This document shows, piece by piece, positions 46,545 to 55,475 of a stretch of 64,000 nt of DNA (positions within the stretch are counted from its first letter, which is position 1; every line of letters starts with the position of its first letter). A model generated the notes under the pieces. It was not told the DNA's origin, did not search any database, and was given only the letters and a program-made list of their open reading frames with translations. The stretch is from JAGXLC01 sp964585385 (GTDB lineage: Bacteria > Bacteroidota > Bacteroidia > Bacteroidales > UBA12077), in assembly GCA_964585385.1 (NCBI GenBank), contig CAZPDP010000014.1:1-64000 (forward strand), read 5' to 3'. The position numbers and the translations under genes are program-made.

Positions 46545-47243
46545 ATGAATTACCCAATGATGTTACAGACAACAGTACAAGACACTTTAAATACTGCCAC
46601 ACAGGGTGAACAAGGTGAAGTAACCCTTTCTTTCTGGGAATTAGCGCTTAAAGGTGGATGGATTATGATTCCCATTGTAATACTATCCATAATGGCTGTT
46701 TACATCTTTTTTGAAAGATATTTTGCAATATCCAGTGCATCCAGGACAGACATCAACTTTATGAACAAGATCAAAGATTATATCCACGATGATAAAATTG
46801 AATCGGCGCAGGCCCTCTGCCAGTCTATTGACAGCCCGGTGGCCCGCATGATTGACAAGGGAATACAGAGGCTGGGAAGGCCGCTGGAGGATATCAATAC
46901 GGCCATTGAAAATGTGGGCAAACTTGAAATATCCAAACTGGAAAAAGGACTGCCGGCTCTTGCAACCTCTGCCGGAGCAGCTCCCATGATCGGTTTCCTC
47001 GGAACTGTTATTGGAATGATCCAGGCTTTTTATGATATGGCGAATGCAGGTAACAACATTAATATCACACTGCTTTCCAGTGGTATATACACCGCTATGG
47101 TAACCACCGTTGCCGGTTTGATTGTTGGAATTATTTCTTACCTGGCATACAATGTATTGGTTGCAAAGGTTGAAAAAGTTGTATACCAACTGGAGGCTAA
47201 TACAACGGAATTTATGGATTTGCTTAATGAACCTGTTGAATAA
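46545..47243 (+). CDS. exbB: MotA/TolQ/ExbB proton channel family protein
   Basis: 232 residues with three membrane segments (about 38-58, 145-170, 190-212). The channel signature is GLPALATSAGAAPMIGFLGTVIGMIQAFYDMA, and the third helix has AMVTTVAGLIVGIISYLAYN. It forms the proton-driven motor with ExbD to energise TonB. Spaced 23 nt before exbD. Confidence 0.95.
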   Translation: MNYPMMLQTTVQDTLNTATQGEQGEVTLSFWELALKGGWIMIPIVILSIMAVYIFFERYFAISSASRTDINFMNKIKDYIHDDKIESAQALCQSIDSPVARMIDKGIQRLGRPLEDINTAIENVGKLEISKLEKGLPALATSAGAAPMIGFLGTVIGMIQAFYDMANAGNNINITLLSSGIYTAMVTTVAGLIVGIISYLAYNVLVAKVEKVVYQLEANTTEFMDLLNEPVE

Positions 47244-47266
47244 TTTATTTCAAAACAGCAATACCA

Positions 47267-47665
47267 ATGGACTTAAAGCCAAGAAGCAAAATCAATACGA
47301 CATTCAGCATGGCAGGAATGACAGACATTATCTTTCTCCTGCTGATATTTTTTATGGTTACTTCCACCCTGATTAACCCGAATGCGCTGAAACTGCTCTT
47401 ACCCAGAAGTTCAAATCAAACTTCTGCATCCCCGGTGGCCAGTGTCTCTATTACGAATGATCTAAATTATTATGTAGGTTCAACGCCTGTAAAATTTTCT
47501 GAACTTGAACCCGTTTTAAAAGAAAGGTTCAGTCAGAAAAATATTGAAGAACCAACCATCTCCCTTAATGCAGACAGAAGAGTTCCTATTGAGGAAGTGG
47601 TTAAAGTAATGAATATAGCAAATAAAAATAAATGGAAGTTAATTTTGGCAACAACAGCTGAATAA
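47267..47665 (+). CDS. exbD: ExbD/TolR biopolymer transport protein
   Basis: 132 residues with one membrane helix carrying the essential Asp at D20 (GMTDIIFLLLIFFMVTSTL) and a periplasmic domain ending WKLILATTAE. It works with ExbB and TonB. The tonB start follows after 4 nt. Confidence 0.95.
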   Translation: MDLKPRSKINTTFSMAGMTDIIFLLLIFFMVTSTLINPNALKLLLPRSSNQTSASPVASVSITNDLNYYVGSTPVKFSELEPVLKERFSQKNIEEPTISLNADRRVPIEEVVKVMNIANKNKWKLILATTAE

Positions 47666-47669
47666 CGCT

Positions 47670-48515
47670 ATGTTTGAAAACCTGAAAAAACATAAAACAG
47701 GACTGATAGGCACCATTGTTTTTCATGGTATTCTTATAATCCTCTTCCTGACAATGGGTTTTTCCACTCCTCTTCCATTGCCTCAGGAAAAAGGGATAAT
47801 GATTAATTTTGGTTCCGTTGAAGAAGCCGGGGGTTCAGCAGAACTTGAAAAGACTCCCGAAAAAGAAGAACAACAAAACATACCCGAACAAACTACTCAG
47901 CAACAAACCCAGGAAACTTCCAATCCGGAAGCTGAAAACATTGTTACTCAGAATCAGGAAGAAGCACCTGCGGTAAAAGACAAACAAGAAGAAACTCAGA
48001 CAGAGCCGAAGGAAACCGAACCTGAACCTCAGCCCGCGGAAACAGATACGAAACCCAAAGAGGAAACCAAGGAAGAACAGAAACCAGAGCGGAAAGTAAA
48101 CGAAAAAGCTCTCTATCCTGGCAAAAGCACTAAAGAATCAGGAGAAAGTGAGGGTCAAACAGAAGGAGAAGGTAACCAGGGAAATGAATCAGGTTCTCCA
48201 TTGTCAGACAACTATTCAGACCAGGCAAGCAAAGGCATAGGAGGTATCGATTACAGTCTTTCCGGCAGAAACCCCGAATCTCTGCCTAAGCCCGACTATA
48301 AATACCAGGTAGAAGGTAAAGTGATTGTAGAAATTACCGTTGATAAATACGGAAATGTTACAAAAGCTGTTCCCGGTGTTAAAGGTTCAACCACACTGAA
48401 CGACAACCTGCTCAATGCAGCAAAAAAAGCAGCTTTAAACGCAAAATTCGATCGTAAGCCTAATGCACCTGCTTACCAAAAAGGAACCATCACCTATTAT
48501 TTTAAACTCCAGTAA
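47670..48515 (+). CDS. tonB: TonB-family energy transducer
   Basis: 281 residues: one N-terminal membrane helix (about 12-32, GLIGTIVFHGILIILFLTMGF), a Pro/Glu/Gln/Lys-rich linker (about 45-155), and a C-terminal TonB fold (GKVIVEITVDKYGNVTKAV ... ALNAKFDRKPNAPAYQKGTI). It couples the ExbBD motor to outer-membrane receptors. The stop lies just before a scaffold gap whose flanks overlap, so the C-terminus is intact. Confidence 0.93.
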   Translation: MFENLKKHKTGLIGTIVFHGILIILFLTMGFSTPLPLPQEKGIMINFGSVEEAGGSAELEKTPEKEEQQNIPEQTTQQQTQETSNPEAENIVTQNQEEAPAVKDKQEETQTEPKETEPEPQPAETDTKPKEETKEEQKPERKVNEKALYPGKSTKESGESEGQTEGEGNQGNESGSPLSDNYSDQASKGIGGIDYSLSGRNPESLPKPDYKYQVEGKVIVEITVDKYGNVTKAVPGVKGSTTLNDNLLNAAKKAALNAKFDRKPNAPAYQKGTITYYFKLQ

Positions 48516-48517
48516 TT

Positions 48518-48617
48518 NNNNNNNNNNNNNNNNNNNNNNNNNNNNNNNNNNNNNNNNNNNNNNNNNNNNNNNNNNNNNNNNNNNNNNNNNNNNNNNNNNN
48601 NNNNNNNNNNNNNNNNN
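48518..48617. other. 100-N scaffold gap with 22-nt overlapping flanks
   Basis: 48496-48517 and 48618-48639 are identical. The contigs probably overlap here and the real gap is nil. The duplicated TAA makes the tonB end appear twice. Confidence 0.88.
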
Positions 48618-48720
48618 ATTATTTTAAACTCCAGTAATTTCTTTAAGAACCGTATTCTTCCACATCACTTGTAATGAATTAACCAAAATTTATTTATTTT
48701 GTGGAACAAATATTTTAGTT

Positions 48721-48933
48721 ATGCTTAGAAAAAGGAAATACGATATAATATTTATAATGATTGCTGCAGGTATTCTCACCCTTATAATTAAAACCAATCA
48801 TGCAGAGATATTAGAGAAATTTTCCCTGTTGTTTATTATCATTGCCTATTTTATTGGAAAAGGTATTGGGTCCGGTCTAAAAGAGAGAGAATGGAAAGAA
48901 AAAACAGAGGAAAAAGAAGGAAGTAACGAATAA
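48721..48933 (+). CDS. Small membrane protein
   Basis: 70 residues with two hydrophobic segments (YDIIFIMIAAGILTLII; SLLFIIIAYFIGKGIGSGL) and a charged Lys/Glu-rich tail. No family recognised. It follows tonB after the artificial gap, and whether it belongs to that operon is unclear. Confidence 0.5.
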   Translation: MLRKRKYDIIFIMIAAGILTLIIKTNHAEILEKFSLLFIIIAYFIGKGIGSGLKEREWKEKTEEKEGSNE

Positions 48934-49023
48934 ATTCCTAAATCTGCCTTTCCTTAGTTAACGTGAGTTCGACTTAACAAAACCTGTTATATTGCTACTA
49001 TTCAGATAGGAGGTTAACTAAAA

Positions 49024-49048
49024 CCCCAATTGAGCGATTTTCGCTCAC
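49024..49048. repeat. Dispersed hairpin repeat, copy 1
   Basis: GAGCGATTTTCGCTC hairpin (49032-49046) within ACCCCAATTGAGCGATTTTC then GCTCAC. The same hairpin in similar context recurs at 52761-52785. Confidence 0.7.
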
Positions 49049-49055
49049 AAGAATT

Positions 49056-49083
49056 TAAAAAACGCCGGTTTTTCAACCAGCGT
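49056..49083 (-). terminator. Terminator of the RRM gene
   Basis: Minus-strand stem ACGCTGGTT/AACCGGCGT (one mismatch, 49062-49070 / 49075-49083), loop GAAA, then six T. It lies 66 nt past the RRM stop. Confidence 0.75.
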
Positions 49084-49148
49084 CAGTCGAAAAGAAAATT
49101 CATAAAAATCCGGTATCAAATTACCGATAAGTCCGAGATAACAATAAG

Positions 49149-49394
49149 TTAACTTCTGGGTCTGGCTTTATTAACTCTCATCTGCCTTCCTTCCAGCTCT
49201 TTACCGTTAAGCGCCTCTACGGCTGCTTCAGCTTCCTGGTCGTCTGGCATTTCAACAAACCCGAATCCTTTAGATCTTCCCGTATTCTTGTCGGTGATAA
49301 TTTTTACAGAAGCAACTTCACCAAATTCTGCAAAGATCTCTTCTAATTGATTCTCATCAAGTTTGTAGTTAAGATTACCTACATAAATGTTCAT
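49149..49394 (-). CDS. RRM-domain RNA-binding protein
   Basis: 81 residues, a single RRM. RNP2 is IYVGNL (3-8) and RNP1 is KGFGFVEM (42-49), with the basic tail NKARPRS. Such short RRM proteins are common in the Bacteroidota and act on RNA; the target is unknown. It has a -7 box upstream and a terminator downstream. Confidence 0.92.
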   Translation of the reverse strand: MNIYVGNLNYKLDENQLEEIFAEFGEVASVKIITDKNTGRSKGFGFVEMPDDQEAEAAVEALNGKELEGRQMRVNKARPRS

Positions 49395-49526
49395 AGTAAA
49401 AAATTTAAAGTGATAAAAGAATTATGAAATTAAAAATAGGAAATGATAAGGAATTTAGCAAGTTAATTTTTAAAAATTAAACTTTTTTCTTTTCATTATC
49501 AGATTCCATAGATTAATAACACGATA

Positions 49527-49534
49527 CAAATGTA
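49527..49534 (-). promoter_or_regulatory. -7 box for the RRM gene
   Basis: The minus strand reads TACATTTG (TAnnTTTG), implying a 5' leader of about 120-130 nt before the ATG at 49394. The -33 element is not obvious. The rest of 49395-49739 shows no gene. Confidence 0.5.
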
Positions 49535-49739
49535 TAAATAAATTTAATTATTTTAAATGGATTTTAACAAATATCATTCATTGAATATTTAACCAAATAA
49601 TAAATTAGATCGAACGTATTTCTTTGTTTTTTGTTATTATATATTTACAGTTTGTTCCAGAATAACTGTTAGAGGTATATTCAATGATAAATTCAAAATA
49701 TTTTATTATATTGTCAGTGGACATTAAAATCGTTACATT

Positions 49740-52703
49740 ATGAAAAGGAAAATTTTCATTCTTTCGCTTTTGATTTTAGGTATTTTATTTTTTCAGTATA
49801 GTTATTCAAATTATCCATCCCAACATAAAGAAAAAGATCATATTGCTCAAAATGATGCAAGTCAGCATAATCATCAGAATGAAGAAGGAGAGCAAAATGA
49901 GTATAATGATCAAGAGCCAGCAACTGATCATACAGAAGAGCAAGGAGAAGGAGGGCACGGAAACAATATGTCGCCTTTGCTTTTTGTTATAATTGCTCTT
50001 CTAATAGGAGCAGCGACCAGGCATTTTCTGAGAAAAAGCCCGCTTCCCTATACTGTTACCCTGCTATTAATTGGTATTATACTTGGGATTTTATACCGTC
50101 TTGGTGCGCTTGACACCTGGAGTCTGGGAGTAACAACCTTTGATGTCTCCTTTCTTCAGCAATCCATACACTGGGCCGGCAACATAGATCCACATCTTAT
50201 TCTTTATGTCTTCCTTCCTACATTGATTTTTGAGGCTGCTTTTGCCATGGATGTGCACACTTTCCGGAAATCATTCACAAATGCCTTTATCATGGCAGTC
50301 CCGGGCATTATCTTAGCTTTATTCCTTACTGCAGGCATCGTAATGGGTATCAGCAAATCCGGTATTGGTCTTGAGAACTGGAACTGGTCACTGGCTCTTC
50401 TTTTTGGCGTGGTTATAAGCGCTAACGACCCGGTAGCGGTAGTTTCGCTTTTGAAAGAACTAGGGGCAAGCAAAAAAATTGGAACACTAATCGAAGGAGA
50501 ATCCTTGCTAAATGATGGTACTGCCATTGTAATTTTCATGGTCATTCTAACCGCTTTAACCGGTTCCGGTGAATCAGCCTCGCCTGTAGTCGAATTTATC
50601 AGGGTAGCTATTGGTGGCACCCTCGTAGGTATTATTATAGGAGGTATTGCAATCGGCTGGGTTAAGAAAGTTTTTAATGATGCCCTGGTTGAGATTACTG
50701 TAATTATTGGTGCCGCATACCTTACCTTTTTTATCTGTGAAAACTTTTTACATGTGTCGGGTGTTTTAGGTCTCGTTGCCCTGGGTCTGCTAATGGGAGG
50801 AATTGGCCGTACCCGCATCAGCCCGGAGGTGGAGCACTTCCTGCATGAATTTTGGGAAATGGCAGCATTCCTCGCCAACACCCTCATTTTCCTCATTGTT
50901 GGGGTTATCATTGCCAGCCGGATTATTTTTACTGCTGAAGACTTCCTGATTCTGGGTATTATTTATATCGGTATACACGTGGTTAGAGCTATAACTATCG
51001 GCACATTCTTTCCAATCATGAAAAATGCCGGGTATGGACTTGATAAGAAAAATGCTTATATCCTCTGGTGGGGAGCTTTAAGAGGAGCAATCGGCCTGGC
51101 GCTTGCTCTTATTGTTGCTGGAGAAACAGTTATACCCGAAGAAATCAGACAGCAATTTCTTTTCTATACGGCTGGAATCGTAACTCTTACACTCCTTGTA
51201 AACGCTACTACCATTGGATACCTTGTTAAAAAGCTCGGACTTACAAAACTTGCACCCGCCAAAGCATTGATGTTGTATAATGCAAAAAAATATTTGCGGG
51301 AAGCAACAGAGAATTCTATGTCAAAGCTCAAAAAAGACCGTTTTCTCAAAAATGCAGAATGGAATGCGGTTAGGGAATATCTTCCCGAAATGCCTGAAGA
51401 ACAAGAATTGCAGGATCAGGAGCTGGAATCCAAAGTAGCTGAAGCCAGAAGAAGAGTGCTGGAAAAGGAAAAAGCCAGCTACTGGACTCAATTTAAAGAA
51501 GGTATTCTGAGTGGAACAGCTGTTCGCCAGCTTTCTGATGCCATCAATGAAATCATTGATATGGGAGGAAGAGTTCCGTTATCGGAAAGAAAAGACCTGG
51601 AAAATCTCTGGAAAACACCGAAAATACTGAACAAGCTTCAAAAAGTACCTCTTCTTGGTAAAATTGCCGAAAGAATATTTGTGGACAACCTCGCTGTAAG
51701 CTACGACACGGCAAAAGGTTTTATTACCGCACAATACGATGCGCTCAAACTGGTTGAGAGCATGTATATGAAAACAGCTGATGATTCTACTATTGAAGAA
51801 GACATCCTGGAGCAAATTGAAGAAGAAATTAATGAGAACAGGATACATGGTATAACATTCTTAAGAAACCTGAGAAATTCTTACCCGGAGATATACAATT
51901 CCATTTCTACCAGGGAAGCTATAAGATATACCCTTAATTACGAACAAAAAACAGTTGAGCGTCTGCTAAAAAAAGGACAAATTGACGGAGAAGAAGCTAA
52001 AAAGATAAACTCATCCATTGAGCAAAGGATGAAACAACTCATTGATTCTCCACCAAGCGCCAAACCACCGGAGAAAGCCAAGCTGCTTGAAAACATCAAA
52101 TGGCTCAGGAATCTGGATAAAGAAACCTTCAATAAAGTGGTGAATCTTTTCCAATACAGGGTTTATGCTGTTGGAGAAAAAATTATCAAAGAAAAAACTC
52201 AAACAGATGGCATGTTTATCATTGCAAGGGGAAATGTGAAAGTATACCAGGACAAAAAATTGATTGAAGTTTTAGGAAAAGACAGTGTAATAGGTGAAAT
52301 TGCCACTTTAACCGATGCGCCAAGAACAGCTACGATAGTGGCAGAATCCCCTGTATCTGTTCTCAGGCTTACTTCCGTCAGCATGCAGCAAATAATTCAA
52401 GGGGATCAGACACTGGAGGATAAACTCTGGGAAATTGCAGGACCAAGAATGGCTGAGAACATTCTGAAAAACACTGAAAAGTATAAAAAGCTTTCCCATA
52501 AAGATTTCAGTAAGTGGTTAAGCAAAGGGAAAGTAATTCATGCCAAAAAAATAAAGAATTACGAATGTCAGGATGAAATAGCCATAGTCCTTAAAGGAAA
52601 AGTTATTTGCTCTGACCATTCCGAGTTATCTGAGGAAAGCATTACTGAGGATGATACCCTGACGCTGAGCCGGCAAACCAAAGTTTTCATTTTGCCTAAA
52701 TAA
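49740..52703 (+). CDS. CPA1 Na+/H+ antiporter with C-terminal cyclic-nucleotide-binding domain
   Basis: 987 residues. A signal-like N-terminus is followed by a His/Glu/Gln-rich segment (about 25-75, likely periplasmic). The NhaP-type membrane domain (about 78-510) has the ion-binding Asp region SANDPVAVVSLLKELG and EGESLLNDGTAIVIF. A long soluble region with coiled-coil character (about 525-790) leads to a cNMP-binding domain (about 795-895) whose phosphate-binding cassette GEIATLTDAPRTATIVAES keeps the GE and R-T-A residues. A short CNBD-like tail ends at the C-terminus. The layout resembles plant SOS1 and sperm NHE. Probably ligand-regulated Na+/H+ exchange. Monocistronic. Confidence 0.9.
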   Translation: MKRKIFILSLLILGILFFQYSYSNYPSQHKEKDHIAQNDASQHNHQNEEGEQNEYNDQEPATDHTEEQGEGGHGNNMSPLLFVIIALLIGAATRHFLRKSPLPYTVTLLLIGIILGILYRLGALDTWSLGVTTFDVSFLQQSIHWAGNIDPHLILYVFLPTLIFEAAFAMDVHTFRKSFTNAFIMAVPGIILALFLTAGIVMGISKSGIGLENWNWSLALLFGVVISANDPVAVVSLLKELGASKKIGTLIEGESLLNDGTAIVIFMVILTALTGSGESASPVVEFIRVAIGGTLVGIIIGGIAIGWVKKVFNDALVEITVIIGAAYLTFFICENFLHVSGVLGLVALGLLMGGIGRTRISPEVEHFLHEFWEMAAFLANTLIFLIVGVIIASRIIFTAEDFLILGIIYIGIHVVRAITIGTFFPIMKNAGYGLDKKNAYILWWGALRGAIGLALALIVAGETVIPEEIRQQFLFYTAGIVTLTLLVNATTIGYLVKKLGLTKLAPAKALMLYNAKKYLREATENSMSKLKKDRFLKNAEWNAVREYLPEMPEEQELQDQELESKVAEARRRVLEKEKASYWTQFKEGILSGTAVRQLSDAINEIIDMGGRVPLSERKDLENLWKTPKILNKLQKVPLLGKIAERIFVDNLAVSYDTAKGFITAQYDALKLVESMYMKTADDSTIEEDILEQIEEEINENRIHGITFLRNLRNSYPEIYNSISTREAIRYTLNYEQKTVERLLKKGQIDGEEAKKINSSIEQRMKQLIDSPPSAKPPEKAKLLENIKWLRNLDKETFNKVVNLFQYRVYAVGEKIIKEKTQTDGMFIIARGNVKVYQDKKLIEVLGKDSVIGEIATLTDAPRTATIVAESPVSVLRLTSVSMQQIIQGDQTLEDKLWEIAGPRMAENILKNTEKYKKLSHKDFSKWLSKGKVIHAKKIKNYECQDEIAIVLKGKVICSDHSELSEESITEDDTLTLSRQTKVFILPK

Positions 52704-52760
52704 ATTTTGGGCCTTGTTTTCCCGGGCCTGAGAAATGAATAAACTTCCGAATTAACAAGA

Positions 52761-52785
52761 CCCAAATTGAGCGATTTTCGCTCAC
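52761..52785. repeat. Dispersed hairpin repeat, copy 2
   Basis: GAGCGATTTTCGCTC at 52769-52783 with flanks like those of 49024-49048. It lies between the convergent antiporter and SMR genes. Confidence 0.7.
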
Positions 52786-52833
52786 TGTCTGGCTCCGTAC
52801 ACGAAGTGTCGGTGACAAAAAAATTGTAAGGTT

Positions 52834-53163
52834 TTAAACTTGCCTGGTGACCAATTTCAGGCCCACCACTGAAATAAGAATCAGCAGTATAAAAAGGAGC
52901 CTTAAAACATGAGCTGATTCATTAAATAAAATGATTCCCAGGATAGTGGTGCCTATTATCCCAATACCAGTCCATACAGCATACGCAGTTCCTACAGGGA
53001 TTGTTTTAATGGCAAGCGATAAGAAATAGACACTCAGAAGCATGGAAATGATAACACCAATTGTTGGCCAAAGACGGCTGAAACCTTCGGTATATTTCAT
53101 GCCAACCGCCCAGCCGATTTCAAAAATTCCTGCTATGAATAAAAATGTCCACGCCATAGGCAA
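52834..53163 (-). CDS. SMR-family exporter, Gdx/SugE type
   Basis: 109 residues with four membrane segments. The active-site Glu is in FIAGIFEIGWAVGMKYTEGFSRLWP, and PVGTAYAVWTGIGIIGTTILGI is present. These match the Gdx/SugE branch, which exports guanidinium, rather than EmrE. Start at 53163 or at the internal ATG 53157. No guanidine riboswitch precedes it; it is the last gene of an operon with the barrel protein 4 nt upstream. Confidence 0.88.
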   Translation of the reverse strand: MPMAWTFLFIAGIFEIGWAVGMKYTEGFSRLWPTIGVIISMLLSVYFLSLAIKTIPVGTAYAVWTGIGIIGTTILGIILFNESAHVLRLLFILLILISVVGLKLVTRQV

Positions 53164-53167
53164 ATTA

Positions 53168-53863
53168 TTAACGATGTAAACTTAAAATAAAACCCAGGGA
53201 AAATTCAGGCAAATCAATATAATTATACTTATCATCAAACAGTTCGCTCATTCTGTAGTCAATAAATAAAATAAACGAATCCTTGGCCATTCTTACATTA
53301 GCACCATATGAAAAGTTATTCAGCTGGTTTAGTCCTTTGTAAACAACTTCCTTTTCATTAAATATCCCCTCACTGGATGAATTATTAGTCTTATAGGCAC
53401 TATTAAATAACCATTTTCCATAAAATCCCAAATCAATAAAATTGCCCATATAATTGCCACGGTCGGAATCAAAGTTAATCCGGATAAAATATTCCGGACC
53501 CATACCATGAACAATCAACTTCTCCTTATCATTAAACTGGTTATCATTGATAATCCGGGTTTCTTCGTCAAACCTGAAATTTAAATTTTCATAGACCAAT
53601 GAAACACCTGTTGAAAAGACATCCGTAAGCTTGTATTTATAAAGCAATCCTGCATTAAAACTATTAGTATTCCAGTATTTTATCCCCTCATCTTCTCCCG
53701 GGAGGTAAAAACCAAAACCAAAATAAGGATGCAAAAAATGCTTCCGGTTTTCGCCAAATTTGGATTTTTCATACAGATTTTCGGTTTTTTCATGCAATAT
53801 CACATTCTGAGCAGATAAAGCAGAACTAATTAGAATAAAAAAAAGCACAAGTCTACACTTCAT
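53168..53863 (-). CDS. Outer-membrane beta-barrel protein
   Basis: 231 residues with a signal peptide (VLFFILISSALSAQ). Alternating aromatic/hydrophobic strands run throughout (HPYFGFGFYL, FSYGANVRMA, FILFIDYRM) and it ends in FSLGFILSLHR. No specific family. It lies 11 nt after the subtilase and 4 nt before the SMR gene. Confidence 0.72.
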   Translation of the reverse strand: MKCRLVLFFILISSALSAQNVILHEKTENLYEKSKFGENRKHFLHPYFGFGFYLPGEDEGIKYWNTNSFNAGLLYKYKLTDVFSTGVSLVYENLNFRFDEETRIINDNQFNDKEKLIVHGMGPEYFIRINFDSDRGNYMGNFIDLGFYGKWLFNSAYKTNNSSSEGIFNEKEVVYKGLNQLNNFSYGANVRMAKDSFILFIDYRMSELFDDKYNYIDLPEFSLGFILSLHR

Positions 53864-53874
53864 ATCAATAAGAA

Positions 53875-55443
53875 TTAGGGTATTTGTAATTCAGCCGTCT
53901 GTCCTCCATAATGAAAACGCAATGTCAGTCCTTTGTATCTTTGATTATAGGGTATTTTGTATTCACGTTGGTTCTCCGGCTTAAGTACTGCATATTCTTT
54001 CAAAACACCGTTTTCATCTTCTACATGATACAGCAAATAGGGATAATACCGGGATGAATTCTTGTCTGAATTTTCAAATTTAAGGTGCAGATAATCTTTT
54101 TCTTTATGAACACTTACATTAAGAAATTCAGGCATTTTTTCCCCTTCTGTAAAATATTTTGACTGGGGCACGCCATAACCATGAGCATAATCATAGTATG
54201 GATACAAGTCCCCTGATTTGCACAATTCATTCAGCAACTGGATATTGCCCCATTCCGGATTCATCTGCCAGGCACATGCTGCAAAACCTGTTATCAGGGG
54301 GGCAGAGAAAGAAGTTCCCTGTGTATTTGTTAATCCCCATTTTCCTGCAGCCACTACATGCCCAAAAGCTGTTAATTCGGGCTTAAGTCTCCTGTCTGCG
54401 GATGGCCCGAAAGAGCTAAAATTTGCATGAATGCCTGTGGATGGATTCAATCCGCCAACAGAAATAACGCTATCGGCATCTGCAGGTGTACTGAGGACCT
54501 TCCAACGGCTCATTCCTTCATTTCCCATAGAAATCACAACCAGCATACCTTTCTTAGCAGCAATTCGGGCGGCTTTACTCACCAGACTTGTTTCACCGTC
54601 CATTTGCTGTTTGAAGTATCTCTTATAGGTGTAACCAAGAGAACTAGAAACAATATCAGCCCCATTTTTATCAGCCCATTCCAGGGCTTCAAACCAGTTC
54701 TCTTCTTCAGAATAAGGCTCCAGGTAAGCATACTCAGTGCGAGCTAAAAGAAATTCAGCTCCCGGGGCAAGCCCGAGCCTACTGCCTCCCAATTCTCCTG
54801 CAATACAGGAAAGCACCATGGTTCCATGTACCGAATGCCCATATACATCCTCTTCGTCTTGAATAAAATCGTAAGTAGCTTTAACCTTATTCTTCTTGAA
54901 AAGATGTGTGAAATACGGGCTTTCATCAACATTGGTGAACCCTGCATCCAGAACAGCTATACGAATTCCCTCACCATCAATCCCTGATTTTTTGAAGAGG
55001 CTGTCTCCAAAACGCTCTACCTGCCTGGTAATATGGCGTCTTTTCTGCCGGCTGGCTGCTGTATCATAAGCCAAATGAAATACTCTCTCCCTTACCTTTG
55101 ATACAGACTGTACAAATTCCTCTTCTAATAACTTCTCCAGCTCAGATTCCGGGGACTTCACCATAACGGCATTCAACCATCTGCTTTGACTAACAAATTC
55201 TACTTTGTAATCAAGGATTTTCTTTACATAAGAACTTTTTACCGGTCTGTCTGTCATCTGATTTAATGCAACCCCCTGTTTCTCTCTCCTTGCTATGGTT
55301 TTTTCATCAAAATATTCATAAGGATTGAAGTCCACACCTTCTTTATCTTGGAAAAACACCCAGTATTTCTGCTGGGCGTTAGCATCAAACTTAAAGATAA
55401 ATAAGACTGAAAAGATATGAATTAATAAAATCAGAATTTTCAT
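53875..55443 (-). CDS. S8 subtilisin-family serine protease
   Basis: 522 residues with a signal peptide ending DANAQ. An inhibitor-I9-like propeptide spans about 26-125. The catalytic triad is D166 (IRIAVLDAGF), H206 (GHSVHGTMV) and S378 (GTSFSAPLI), with the oxyanion N308 (SMGNEG). The C-terminal beta domain is about 430-522. Exported protease; active-site residues are complete. No T9SS CTD is recognised. It follows the PafA-like gene by 32 nt. Confidence 0.93.
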   Translation of the reverse strand: MKILILLIHIFSVLFIFKFDANAQQKYWVFFQDKEGVDFNPYEYFDEKTIARREKQGVALNQMTDRPVKSSYVKKILDYKVEFVSQSRWLNAVMVKSPESELEKLLEEEFVQSVSKVRERVFHLAYDTAASRQKRRHITRQVERFGDSLFKKSGIDGEGIRIAVLDAGFTNVDESPYFTHLFKKNKVKATYDFIQDEEDVYGHSVHGTMVLSCIAGELGGSRLGLAPGAEFLLARTEYAYLEPYSEEENWFEALEWADKNGADIVSSSLGYTYKRYFKQQMDGETSLVSKAARIAAKKGMLVVISMGNEGMSRWKVLSTPADADSVISVGGLNPSTGIHANFSSFGPSADRRLKPELTAFGHVVAAGKWGLTNTQGTSFSAPLITGFAACAWQMNPEWGNIQLLNELCKSGDLYPYYDYAHGYGVPQSKYFTEGEKMPEFLNVSVHKEKDYLHLKFENSDKNSSRYYPYLLYHVEDENGVLKEYAVLKPENQREYKIPYNQRYKGLTLRFHYGGQTAELQIP

Positions 55444-55475
55444 GGATAAAAATTTAACTTCAGTAAAGGTAAAAT

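Noticed and set aside
53163..53168. Guanidine riboswitch for the Gdx-type exporter
   Set aside because: Only 4 nt separate it from the upstream gene, and no conserved guanidine-I/II/III motif is visible nearby.
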